Origin: Pictodentalium vernedei
Lineage: Eukaryota; Mollusca; Scaphopoda; Dentaliida; Dentaliidae
Length of the DNA: 64,000 nucleotides
Direction: 5' to 3'
Assembly (NCBI GenBank): GCA_031216915.1
Contig: CM062289.1
Coordinates: 20,252,520 to 20,316,519, forward strand
Below the pieces are notes generated by a model. It did not search any database, was not told the origin of the DNA, and saw nothing but the letters and a program-made list of their open reading frames with translations. This document shows positions 32,805 through 43,215 of the stretch, piece after piece. A program made the translations under genes and the position numbers. How positions within the stretch are numbered: position 1 is the first letter of the stretch; every line of letters starts with the position of its first letter.

Positions 32805-32959
32805 TATGGGGCCAACCGGTAATTTTCTAGGGGGACTATATGGCCAATCCCCTTCTGCTTGAATTCTTCAACTACTACCTGACCTGATGATAGAAGAAGA
32901 GTACAAGAGAAGACACTTGGTAGGATTTTGTAAAATGTCGACAATTGTCAAATTTCTGA

Positions 32960-33620
32960 ATAAGTTCTACAGTACAGTCGCCGTGGATTGGTCGTAATCC
33001 ACACGTGGTCTGAGTTATGTCCACGCATCTGTTTACCAGGTAGTATTATTTATTTATTTATTTTTTTATTTATTTATTGGTGTTTAATGTCACATATTTC
33101 TGCACAATGGCTAATCGTGACCGCGACAGTTTTATGGGTGCAGGAAGCTGGAGTACCCTAGAGAACCACCGAGCAACGGCGAGCAACGGCGAGCAACTGT
33201 CAGCTCCCCAACATACTGACTCCACACACGCAGGGTGAGCATTGGTTGAAGACAGGTGCACTATCGACGTCCAGTACGCCTTAGTACACAACGCCACCGT
33301 GCCCTCACATGGGCAATGGGGCGAAGTGTCTTGCCCAAGGACACAACGTGGTTGCCGCAGATGGAATTCAAACCGAGGACCTCTCGGCTTGCAGCCTGCA
33401 CCTCTACCACCGAGCTCCCGCGCTCCCCTTACCAGGTAGTAAGAATCATCATCAGCAAAATTTTAATTAATGAAGCACCGGGTTGTACCCGGTGCTTCAT
33501 TAATTAAATTTTTGATGATTATTCCTGTAATTAGTGTTTGGAATCTAATATTATTGCGTTCGTGGAAATATTGCCCACACGTGGAAAGTGACCAGTCCAC
33601 GGCGTCAGTACGGTAACTGG
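32960..33620. mobile_element. dispersed element P, copy with SINE insertion
   Basis: It runs from ACAGTACAGTCGCCGTGGAT through the 33463-33507 hairpin (TTAATGAAGCACCGGGTTGT, then its complement) to TTCCTGTAATTAGTGTTTGG and ACACGTGGAAAGTGACC. The SINE at 33046-33428 splits it. Confidence 0.7.
33046..33428 (-). mobile_element. full-length tRNA-headed SINE, 13-bp TSD
   Basis: The reverse strand carries head-type sequence (GGAGCGCGGGAGCTCGGTGG at the 5' end, GGTTTGAATTCC B box), GTGTCCTTGGGCAAGACACT and an A/T-rich tail. TSDs TTACCAGGTAGTA at 33033-33045 and 33429-33441. Element P copy 1 at 8.67 kb keeps the empty site TTTACCAGGTAGTA. Confidence 0.93.
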
Positions 33621-33829
33621 GACGAATTTCGAATATCCTCGAGTCCCTTGTCCAAAATGACCACACTTGTGATCCTTTTGACCAGTAGACGATATTTGCT
33701 TAACAATTTTCTCAAAAAACTGAACATTTCCAGTATTGTCCCAATAATATAATTTAGGACATTTCATTGGAACGAGCTTGACACTGATTCCTTTTGGGAA
33801 CTGATAATTGCAGCACATATGTTAATAAC

Positions 33830-34760
33830 CTAAGCGACTGACATGTTTTGCTGCACTGATTTTGTAGTTTTCCTGAATAAGCGGGCATTTCTGTGGTTTG
33901 AGTTTAAGGCCTGACGACCGTATCATCTCAAAAACCAAATTCAACCGATGGAGTTAATCCTCAAAGCTGGATCCAAAGACGATGATGTCATTAAGATAGA
34001 CTATGTGCACTTCTGGTTGCAGTCATGATAGCACGGTTTTCATTAATCTTTCGAAGCATTCCAAATGGCATAACATTCCACTGAAGCAGTGATTGTTGAC
34101 TTCCAAAGGCTTCAGTAACTTGCATCACATCAATAACATTTGTCACCCTGACTGTTGTCCTTTGGTGAAATAACACACTTGTCATTTCCTGGATTAAACA
34201 CATGGATGGATAATGCCTTAAAATCTGTGTCTACTAGCAGCCTTCCCAACAATAAGCCCATACCTTGCAATTTTGAATTATGTCCTCTACAAGCCCAAAT
34301 TCGACATCCCGCTTGATATAAGCCTGGATAACTGCCTCGTGTCTGGCTGGGATTGATTCATCGACTGCATCACAGCACGGCAATACATTGCTTCGGTGCT
34401 GCCACCAATACAACGCATGGCCTCAATTCCTATCTTCAGGCGTGTTTTCTTCAGATCTAGTTGACAGTCTGTGTCTTTTGGAAAATTAGTTCCAAGACAC
34501 CTTCACCTATTATTGCATCCAATATAACAGACTTACATATTTTCTGAGTCCAAAATTTTATTTTTGCAACACACTAACCATGTATCATCAGTTTCTGCCT
34601 GTCTGCTAAGATCATTTCCACTCAACTGTCTTCCAATTTGATGTTCGTTGTTTGTGACATACGGTCTCTTCCGATATTATGGTAACTGGTGCACCTGTAT
34701 CAATCAGTTATTTGACAGGCATCTCCTCTAGACGTGCAATCACAAACACCCCACCCCCCC
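33830..34760 (-). pseudogene. decayed Gypsy protease/reverse-transcriptase remnant
   Basis: On the minus strand, frames near 34,720 read LIDTGAPVTIISEE (aspartic-protease active-site motif DTGA). Further along come QLDLKK and VEDIIQNCKVWAYCWEG, and near 34,080 LLQWNVMPFGMLRK, typical of Gypsy reverse transcriptase (..W.VMPFGL..), then GLTPSVEFGF and related pieces. Many stops and frameshifts are present. Conserved order (protease then reverse transcriptase) supports one old insertion. No LTRs were confirmed. It is a different family from the element at 42-47 kb. Confidence 0.65.
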
Positions 34761-34762
34761 CC

Positions 34763-35010
34763 CACCCCCCGTTATTCATGAGCTGCCGGCTCATCGTCTA
34801 TTTTCGTCTCGTCATTTTAGTGTTTTTTCTCGCTGTTATTTGTTAATTAAATCCATAGAAAAATGACATTCCTAATTTTACTATGAACATAATTTCTTTT
34901 TGTATATGCAAATAATACATAAAAATCAACTTAATATTGTGCATATTAAGAATTCAATTTCTGTCGTCATTTTTTTCAGTCTCCGACTCGGTCTACACTT
35001 TTCAGTGATA
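34763..35010. repeat. direct duplication, copy 1
   Basis: CCCGTTATTCATGAGCTGCC, TTCCTAATTTTACTATGAAC, TTTTGTATATGCAAATAATA and CGACTCGGTCTACACTTTTC recur at 35249-35690. This copy lacks the palindromic mini-element found in the second. Confidence 0.85.
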
Positions 35011-35248
35011 GCCCAATGTTTCATAAAAGCTAGTCTTGTTGGAAAATGGATAGTTGCATGTCATTCATTCATATATTTGTTCAATATTCCAACTATATTA
35101 AAATGAAAAATTAAAATATAATGACATCAACAATATTTATTCTTTTTTCATTATTCTTTCCTTTCAGTTTTGAATGATATTGGTTATATCTATCCGATTC
35201 TGCTTTTCATCGAGAACACAACAGGACCGGTGTAGCACCCGTTATTCC

Positions 35249-35690
35249 CGACCTGCCGGTTTGCTTTCTATTTTCGCCTCCTCTTTTTTTGGTGTTTTTC
35301 TCTTCGTTATTTCGTCCCCTGAGTTCCAATATGTTCTATGTGCCTACTGGCAGCCTACTGGAGTGCCTACTGGAGTGCCTACTGTAGTGCCTACTGGCAG
35401 CCTACTGGAGTGCCTACTGGAGTGCCTACTGGGTGCCTACTGGCAGCCTACTGGAGTTCCTACTGGCACATAGAACACATTGGAACTCAGGGGACGATTT
35501 GTTAATTAAATTAATAAAAATGAAATAGCATTCCTAATTTTACTATGAACATGATTTCCTTTTGTATATGCAAATAATACACAAAACTAAACTTCATATT
35601 CTGCATATTAAGAATTTAATAGACCGAGTCAATTTCTGGCAACAATTGTTCAGAGTCGGACTCGGTCTACACTTTTTAGTGATATTTTGC
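35249..35690. repeat. direct duplication, copy 2 (with palindromic insertion)
   Basis: Same order as copy 1, with the 184-bp palindromic element inserted after CGTTATTT. Also has an inverted GACCGAGTC...GACTCGGTC pair near 35622-35666. Confidence 0.85.
35313..35496. mobile_element. palindromic mini-element, copy 3, internally expanded
   Basis: The termini are those of the 68-bp family (CGTCCCCTGAGTTCCAATAT ... GGAACTCAGGGGACG), but about 116 bp of GCCTACTGGAGT/GCCTACTGGCA repeats expand the centre. TSD ATTT (35309-35312 and 35497-35500); the paralog at 34.82 kb is the empty site. Confidence 0.85.
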
Positions 35691-35885
35691 CATTTTATTT
35701 TAATAATCCCGATGTTAAAAACACTTAGAGATGCGCACTTCTAGGTATCACCTAAGTTCATATTATTACGGCCCAGAACATTGCTTAAGTTCAAAATGGA
35801 GTGTACACGTAATGATTAGCATTTTATTTGGTTGAAAAAAAAAGAAAAACGAAAAAAAATTCAGGGCAGTTAAATGGTAATGGTC

Positions 35886-38800
35886 GTGTGTGTTGTCTTG
35901 TCAGTGGTATCATCATTCTGGAGTTATTGTGTGTCGTCTTGTCAGTAGTATCATCATTCTGGAGTTATTGTGTGTTGTCTTGTCAGTGGTATCATCATTC
36001 TGGAGTTATTGTGTGTTGTCTTGTCGGTGGTATCATCATTCTGGAGTTATTGTGTGTTGTCTTGTCGGTGGTATCATCATTCTGGAGTTATTGTGTGTTG
36101 TCTTGTCAGTGGTATCATCATTCTGGAGTTATTGTGTGTTGTCTTGTCAGTGGTATCATCATTCTGGAGTTATTGTGTGTTGTCTTGTCAGTGGTATCAT
36201 CATTCTGGAGTTATTGTGTGTCGTCTTGTCAGTGGTATCATCATTCTGGAGTTATTGTGTGTTGTCTTGTCAGTGGTATCATCATTCTGGAGTTATTGTG
36301 TGTTGTCTTGTCAGTGGTATCATCATTCTGGAGTTATTGTGTGTTGTCTTGTCGGTGGTATCATCATTCTGGAGTTATTGTGTGTTGTCTTGTCGGTGGT
36401 ATCATCATTCTGGAGTTATTGTGTGTTGTCTTGTCAGTGGTATCATCATTCTGGAGTTATTGTGTGTTGTCTTGTCAGTGGTATCATCATTCTGGAGTTA
36501 TTGTATGTTGTCTTGTCAGTGGTATCATCATTCTGGAGTTATTGTGTGTCATCTTGTCAGTGGTATCATCATTCTGGAGTTATTGTGTGTTGTCTTGTCA
36601 GTGGTATCATCATTCTGGAGTTATTGTGTGTTGTCTTGTCAGTGGTATCATCATTCTGGAGTTATTGTGTGTTGTCTTGTCAGTGGTATCATCATTCTGG
36701 AGTTATTGTGTGTTGTCTTGTCAGTGGTATCATCATTCTGGAGTTATTGTGTGTTGTCTTGTCAGTGGAATCATCATTCTGGAGTTATTGTGTGTTGTCT
36801 TGTCGGTGGTATCATCATTCTGGAGTTATTGTGTGTTGTCTTGTCAGTAGTATCATCATTCTGGAGTTATTGTGTGTTGTCTTGTCAGTGGTATCATCAT
36901 TCTGGAGTTATTGTGTGTTGTCTTGTCAGTGGTATCATCATTCTGGAGTTATTGTGTGTTGTCTTGTCAGTGGTATCATCATTCTGGAGTTATTGTGTGT
37001 TGTCTTGTCAGTGGTATCATCATTCTGGAGTTATTGTGTGTTGTCTTGTCAGTGGTATCATCATTCTGGAGTTATTGCGTGTTGTCTTGTCAGTGGTATC
37101 ACCACCTGGAGTTATTGTGTGTTGTCTTGTCAGTGGTATCATCATTTTGGAGTTATTGCGTGTTGTCTTGTCAGTGGTATCATCATTCTGGAGTTATTGT
37201 GTGTTGTCTTGTCAGTGGTATCATCATTCTGGAGTTATTGTGTGTTGTCTTGTCAGTGGTATCATCATTCTGGAGTTATTGTGTGTTGTCTTGTCAGTGG
37301 TATCATCATTCTGGAGTTATTGTGTGTTGTCTTGTCAGTGATATCATCATTCTGGAGTTATTGTGTGTTGTCTTGTCAGTGATATCATCATTCTGGAGTT
37401 ATTGTGTGTTGTCTTGTCAGTGGTATCATCATTCTGGAGTTATTGTGTGTTGTCTTGTCAGTGATATCATCATTCTGGAGTTATTGTGTGTTGTCTTGTC
37501 AGTGATATCATCATTCTGGAGTTATTGTGTGTTGTCTTGTCAGTGGTATCATCATTCTGGAGTTATTGTGTGTTGTCTTGTCAGTGGTATCATCATTCTG
37601 GAGTTATTGTGTGTTGTCTTGTCAGTGGTATCATCATTCTGGAGTTATTGTGTGTTGTCTTGTCAGTGGTATCATCATTCTGGAGTTATTGTGTGTTGTC
37701 TTGTCAGTGGTATCATCATTCTGGAGTTATTGTGTGTTGTCTTGTCGGTGGTATCATCATTCTGGAGTTATTGTGTGTTGTCTTGTCGGTGGTATCATCA
37801 TTCTGGAGTTATTGTGTGTTGTCTTGTCAGTGGTATCATCATTCTGGAGTTATTGTGTGTTGTCTTGTCAGTGGTATCATCATTCTGGAGTTATTGTGTG
37901 TTGTCTTGTCAGTGGTATCATCATTCTGGAATTATTGTGTGTTGTCTTGTCAGTGGTATCATCATTCTGGAGTTATTGTGTGTTGTCTAGTCAGTGGTAT
38001 CATCATTCTGGAGTTATTGTGTGTTGTCTTGTCAGTGGTATCATCATTCTGGAGTTATTGTGTTGTCTTGTCAGTGGTATCATCATTCTGGAGTTATTGC
38101 GTGTTGTCTTGTCAGTGGTATCATCATTCTGGAGTTATTGTGTGTTGTCTTGTTGGTGGTATCATCATTCTGGAGTTATTGTGTGTTGTCTTGTCAGTGG
38201 TATCATCATTCTGGAGTTATTGTGTGTTGTCTTGTCAGTGGTATCACCACCTGGAGTTATTGTGTGTTGTCTTGTCAGTGGTATCATCATTCTGGAGTTA
38301 TTGTGTGTTGTCTTGTCAGTGGTATCACCACCTGGAGTTATTGTGTGTTGTCTTGTCAGTGGTATCATCATTCTGGAGTTATTGCGTGTTGTCTTGTCAG
38401 TGGTATCATCATTCTGGAGTTATTGTGTGTTGTCTTGTTGGTGGTATCATCATTCTGGAGTTATTGTGTGTTGTCTTGTCAGTGGTATCATCATTCTGGA
38501 GTTATTGCGTGTTGTCTTGTCAGTGGTATCACCACCTGGAGTTATTGTGTGTTGTCTTGTCAGTGGTATCATCATTCTGGAGTTATTGTGTGTTGTCTTG
38601 TCAGTGGTATCATCATTCTGGAGTTATTGTGTGTTGTCTTGTCAGTGGTATCATCATTCTGGAGTTATTGTGTGTTGTCTTGTCAGTGGTATCATCATTC
38701 TGGAGTTATTGTGTGTTGTCTTGTCAGTGGTATCACCACCTGGAGTTATTGTGTGTTGTCTTGTCAGTGGTATCATCATTCTGGAGTTATTGTGTGTTGT

Positions 38801-39815
38801 CTTGTCAGTGGTATCATCATTTTGGAGTTATTGTGTGTTGTCTTGTCAGTGGTATCACCACCTGGAGTTATTGTGTGTTGTCTTGTCAGTGGTATCATCA
38901 TTTTGGAGTTATTGCGTGTTGTCTTGTCAGTGGTATCATCATTCTGGAGTTATTGTGTGTTGTCTTGTCAGTGGTATCATCATTCTGGAGTTATTGTGTG
39001 TTGTCTTGTCAGTGGTATCATCATTCTGGAGTTATTGTGTGTTGTCTTGTCAGTGGTATCATCATTCTGGAGTTATTGTGTGTTGTCTTGTCAGTGGTAT
39101 CATCATTCTGGAGTTATTGTGTGTTGTCTTGTCAGTGGTATCATCATTCTGGAGTTATTGTGTGTTGTCTTGTCAGTGGTATCATCATTCTGGAGTTATT
39201 GTGTGTTGTCTTGTCAGTGGTATCATCATTCTGGAGTTATTGTGTGTTGTGTAGTCAGTGGTATCATCATTCTGGAGTTATTGTGTGTTGTCTTGTCAGT
39301 GGTATCATCATTCTGGAGTTATTGTGTGTTGTCTTGTCAGTGGTATCATCATTTTGGAGTTATTGTGTGTTGTCTTGTCAGTGGTATCATCATTCTGGAG
39401 TTATTGTGTGTTGTCTTGTCAGTGGTATCATCATTCTGGAGTTATTGTGTGTTGTCTTGTCAGTGGTATCATCATTCTGGAGTTATTGTGTGTTGTCTTG
39501 TCAGTGGTATCACCACCTGGAGTTATTGTGTGTTGTCTTGTCAGTGGTATCATCATTTTGGAGTTATTGCGTGTTGTCTTGTCAGTGGTATCATCATTCT
39601 GGAGTTATTGTGTGTTGTCTTGTCAGTGGTATCATCATTCTGGAGTTATTGTGTGTTGTCTTGTCAGTGGTATCATCATTCTGGAGTTATTGTGTGTTGT
39701 CTTGTTGGTGGTATCATCATTCTGGAGTTATTGTGTGTTGTCTTGTCGGTGGTATCATCATTCTGGAGTTATTGTGTGTTGTCTTGTCAGTGGTATCATC
39801 ATTCTGGAGTTATTG

Positions 39816-39818
<3 letters not shown>
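35886..39818. repeat. 41-bp minisatellite, about 96 copies
   Basis: The unit is GTGTGTTGTCTTGTCAGTGG plus TATCATCATTCTGGAGTTATT. It contains no stop codon in any plus frame and 41 is not a multiple of three, so translation cycles through all frames and long overlapping ORFs (up to 780 codons) arise by construction. Variant units (GTCGGTGG, TGATATC, and a 40-bp ACCACCTGG type) are interspersed. No start, splice or domain evidence for a gene. Confidence 0.97.
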
Positions 39819-39852
<34 letters not shown>

Positions 39853-40069
39853 TAACTTTATTTGCAAAAGACATTATAATACATGTTTATAACATAATTG
39901 CCAGGAAACAACAAATAGTATTAATAATATATCACATCTAGGATTTATGAAGCTACATATTTGTCTTCTGCAGGGAGGTGACATAGCCAGCTGGCTGTAT
40001 TACTGTCACCCATCTCAGGGAATGGGAAAAAGTAGAGTATAGAAAGACAAATCAAGTGGGAGATAAAAA

Positions 40070-40170
40070 AGCAATGAATGATGGAAAAAGTGAAGAGAGA
40101 GAGAGAGAAAGAGGGAGGGAGGGAGAGGAAGAGGGAGAGAGAGCGAGAGAAAGAGAGAGAGAGAGAGAGA
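40070..40170. repeat. GA-rich simple sequence in LINE 3' region
   Basis: (GAGA)n and AGGGAGGGAG units. Confidence 0.85.
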
Positions 40171-40424
40171 GGAAAATCAGCTGCAACTGAAAATAACATG
40201 TATAGTAGAAAAAATAAAGTAAAATATAAATATGTAAGGAATGAGCTCTGCAGTCCTGGTGATAAGTGGAATTTGGTTTCATTCTTGCACTGAGAGAGGG
40301 GGCATACACGGGAATGGGATATTTTGCCCAGAGCCAGCTTAGAGGTTTGTGTTCTTCATTGGCTGTTTGTTTTCTAGAGTTTTCAGGAATCAACCCTAAT
40401 TAATAAGGACTCTACAGACTTATT

Positions 40425-42039
40425 TCAGTGAGTCTGTAGTGTCGCGGGAGTCGATACTTCCCGACATTCATGGCATGACCTGTTACTGCATTTGACAGAG
40501 GCTTCATACGAGCCTAGAAACGTGTTGGTCATCTTTTTTTTTAAACTGTGCTCGTGGTAAATTTCGAACCAGTGGGTCAATGCCATTCCACTTTTTGGAA
40601 ATGTGTGTAAGGGGAGATTTGCAGTGAACTGTGTTCGGGGCTTGAGTTGTTTAATCTCACCTCTGTGTCTGGTAACCCTGTCAGCTTCGTTCTTGTTAAG
40701 ATTATATAGACTATATAACGATAGTGGTAAGTTGTTGTGGGTCCAATCATGCATAAATAATAGGATATTTAGCTTATATAGATCGTCCAGTTTCAGGATT
40801 TTATTTTTCTTGAATAGGGGCTCAGTATGTGTGTTGTACTTTTTATTGTTTATTATTCGATGGCACTTTTTTGAAGGGTACTTAATTTCTTTACAGCCGG
40901 CACGTGTCCCCAAATGTGTATCGCATACATCAAATGACTTTGCACTAGCATAAAATACAGAATTTTCAGGGTATCGAATGGTAAAAACTTTTTTACTCTA
41001 TTAATAGCCCAGATGGATTTAGCTATCTTTGAGCTCAGATGAGATATGTGGTGCTTGAAATTTAAGTTCTCGTCTAAATCAACACCGAGGAATTTTACTG
41101 TTTGGACTTCGTTTTTGTTCCCTACTTGTATTACATGTTTTTTGTTCATAGTAAGGGAGTGGCAACTAAGTCCCATGTGGCATGTGTGGGATGTAGTAGC
41201 ATGCATCTTGTTTTGATGGCATTGAGTGACAGTTTATTCACGGAGCACCAGTCTGCAATTTTGTCAAGTTCCTTATTTTTTGTTTCTGTCAATATGTCTA
41301 GGTTGTTGTCGGCCGTTGATATCGTAGTGTCGTCGGCAAAAGACAAAAAGTTTAGAAGTGTTGATTTACTGATGTCATTGACATATATCAGAAAGAGAAG
41401 TGGCCCCAGAATTGAGCCCTGGGGAACTCCACATGTTATATTTTCAAAAATCGATGAACACTCTTTATACTGTACATACTGTTTTCGACCTGACAAATAA
41501 CTTCTAAACCATGAATTAGGTATCCCCCGTATTCCACAGTATTCGAGTTTATGTAAGAGTATAGAATGATCTATAGTATCAAAAGCTTTGGAAAAGTCAA
41601 GGGAAACTGATAAAGTTCGGTCCTTTGTGGGCTTGTCATTGTTCAGGGCAACGTTGTGGATGAGTTGTAATATAGCATGTTTTTTCTGAATTCAAACTTA
41701 AACTGATATAAACTATCATGAGCCGATAAAAAATTTAACAGGCGATTATACATTATCTTTTCCATAACTTTTGAGAATGCTGGAAGTATGCTGATTGACC
41801 TGTAGTTGTTAAAATACTGGAATCTCCCCCTTTGTGGATAGGAATCACCTTCGCTATTTTTAGTCCGTCGGGTATGTAAGATTTATTATGTGTGTTAGAG
41901 GTCCAGCTATCTCTGATATAGTTTCTTTAAGTAACTTTGTGGATATATTAGTGCAGTCTTTACTTGTTTTAGTACGGAAATTCTTTACTGTTATGATAAC
42001 TTCCTGTAGATCTGTTGGATAGGCGAAAAAGGACGACGA

Positions 42040-42040
<1 letters not shown>
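40425..42040 (-). pseudogene. LINE reverse transcriptase, C-terminal part
   Basis: Reading on the minus strand: KDCTNISTKLLKETISEIAG near 41,960, PDGLKIAKVIPIHKGGDSS near 41,850, SLDFSKAFDTID (motif A) near 41,600, CGVPQGSILGPLLFLIYVND near 41,430, FADDT (motif C) near 41,350, then the thumb (FLGVDLDENLNFKHHIS) and a C-terminal region to about 40,425. Some frameshifts and a stop split it into three frames (41,146-41,496; 40,853-41,206; 40,425-40,913). The relatively few lesions suggest a moderately young copy. The reverse transcriptase copies LINE RNA at the target site. Confidence 0.85.
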
Positions 42041-42041
<1 letters not shown>

Positions 42042-42102
<61 letters not shown>

Positions 42103-42150
42103 GTTATTATTATTGTTATTATTATTATTACTATTATTATTATTATTGTT
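42042..42150. repeat. (ATT)n microsatellite
   Basis: A long ATT run in the LINE, at whose end the Gypsy element inserted. Confidence 0.95.
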
Positions 42151-42374
42151 TGTAATGACTGTACATATAGTTGGTCCGAACTTTTGGACGTACTAGGGTA
42201 GGAACTCAGTGCTCACAGCATATCATGTTACTCGAGTGTAAATCGAGTTAAGCCACAACAACAAGCATGGCGTTGTGTTTTCTTTGATGTGTAAAGTTAT
42301 GTTGAATTCAAGTCGAAATAAATCCTACTATAAGGTTTCCACGAATTGTCAACTTACTATTTTAAGATATCACA
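42151..42374 (+). repeat. 5' LTR
   Basis: Begins TGTAATGACTG and ends GATATCACA. Confidence 0.95.
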
Positions 42375-42376
42375 AT

Positions 42377-42388
42377 TGGCGACGATGG
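42377..42388 (+). promoter_or_regulatory. putative primer-binding site
   Basis: TGGCGACGATGG lies two bases after the 5' LTR; it starts with TGG as expected for pairing with a tRNA CCA end. The tRNA species was not identified. Confidence 0.6.
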
Positions 42389-42446
42389 AAAAATCCGTAT
42401 TCTGAAGAGTTTGCATGAGAAAAAACTTGTATTTTGACACAATACT

Positions 42447-43215
42447 ATGGTAACGTACGGGAAAATAAATGAATTCAATGAAGCCCACGAAGTGTGGCCT
42501 TTGTATATCGAACGCCTCTCGCATTTTTTTGCTACGAATGATATAACCAGTTCTGAAAAGAAAAGGGCAATACTGTTGACTGTATGTGGAAGTCGTACTT
42601 ATCGCCTTGTGGCCAGTTTGGTAGCGCCCAGTAAGCCTGGGGAAAAAACTTTTCAGGAACTTGTTGACATTGTGACGAAACACCACAACCCCAAACCGTC
42701 TGAAATTGTTCAGCGTTTCAAATTTAATAGCCGATTTCGCCGTAACGCTGAATCAGTATCCACATTTGTAGCTGAATTACATAAAATTTCTGAACACTGT
42801 AATTATGGTGATACATTAGAAACCATGCTGCGAGATAGATTAGTTTGTGGAATCAAAGATGATAGAATACAGCGACGTTTGTTGTCTGAACTTAATTTGA
42901 CTTTTGCAAAAGCTCTTCAAATATCCACATCGATGGAAATGGCTGTAAAAGATGTGAATGATTTACAAAAAGCATCGGACGATTGTGAAGGGCCAAAAAT
43001 TCATAAAGTGAAATCTAGTGGTAAAAGAAATACTGCTTCTGGTCATAGTAGGCATTCACAGTGAACAACAAAATCAATTGAAGGTGGTATCAGTTGTTAT
43101 CGCTGCGGTGGTTCGCATTCAACACACAGTTGTCATTTTAAAGACGCCGAGTGTTTCGTGTGCAAGAAAAAAGGTCACATATCAAAAGTATGGCGATCAA
43201 AAAATAAACTTACAC
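42447..43215 (+). pseudogene. Gypsy gag (capsid and nucleocapsid)
   Basis: A 205-codon frame opens at 42,447 (MVTYGKINEFNEAHEVWPLY) with retrotransposon-gag features (WPLYIERLSHFF, RRNAESVSTFVAELHKISEH, DRLVCGIKDDRIQRRLL). A TGA at 43,062 interrupts it in frame; the same frame then continues with CYRCGGSHSTHSC and CFVCKKKGHISKVW, two zinc knuckles, the second with Trp in place of the last Cys. Gag proteins package element RNA. The TGA could be a mutation, or a readthrough site between gag and pol because both are in one frame. The changed knuckle argues for decay. Confidence 0.85.

Noticed and set aside
35828..39828. Long plus-strand ORFs (up to 780 codons) as Cys-rich membrane protein genes
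   Set aside because: They follow inevitably from a stop-free 41-bp tandem repeat read in three frames, with no start context, splice signal or domain.
42042..42150. (ATT)n run as part of the Gypsy LTR
   Set aside because: It lies outside the TG...CA LTR boundary and belongs to the interrupted LINE.
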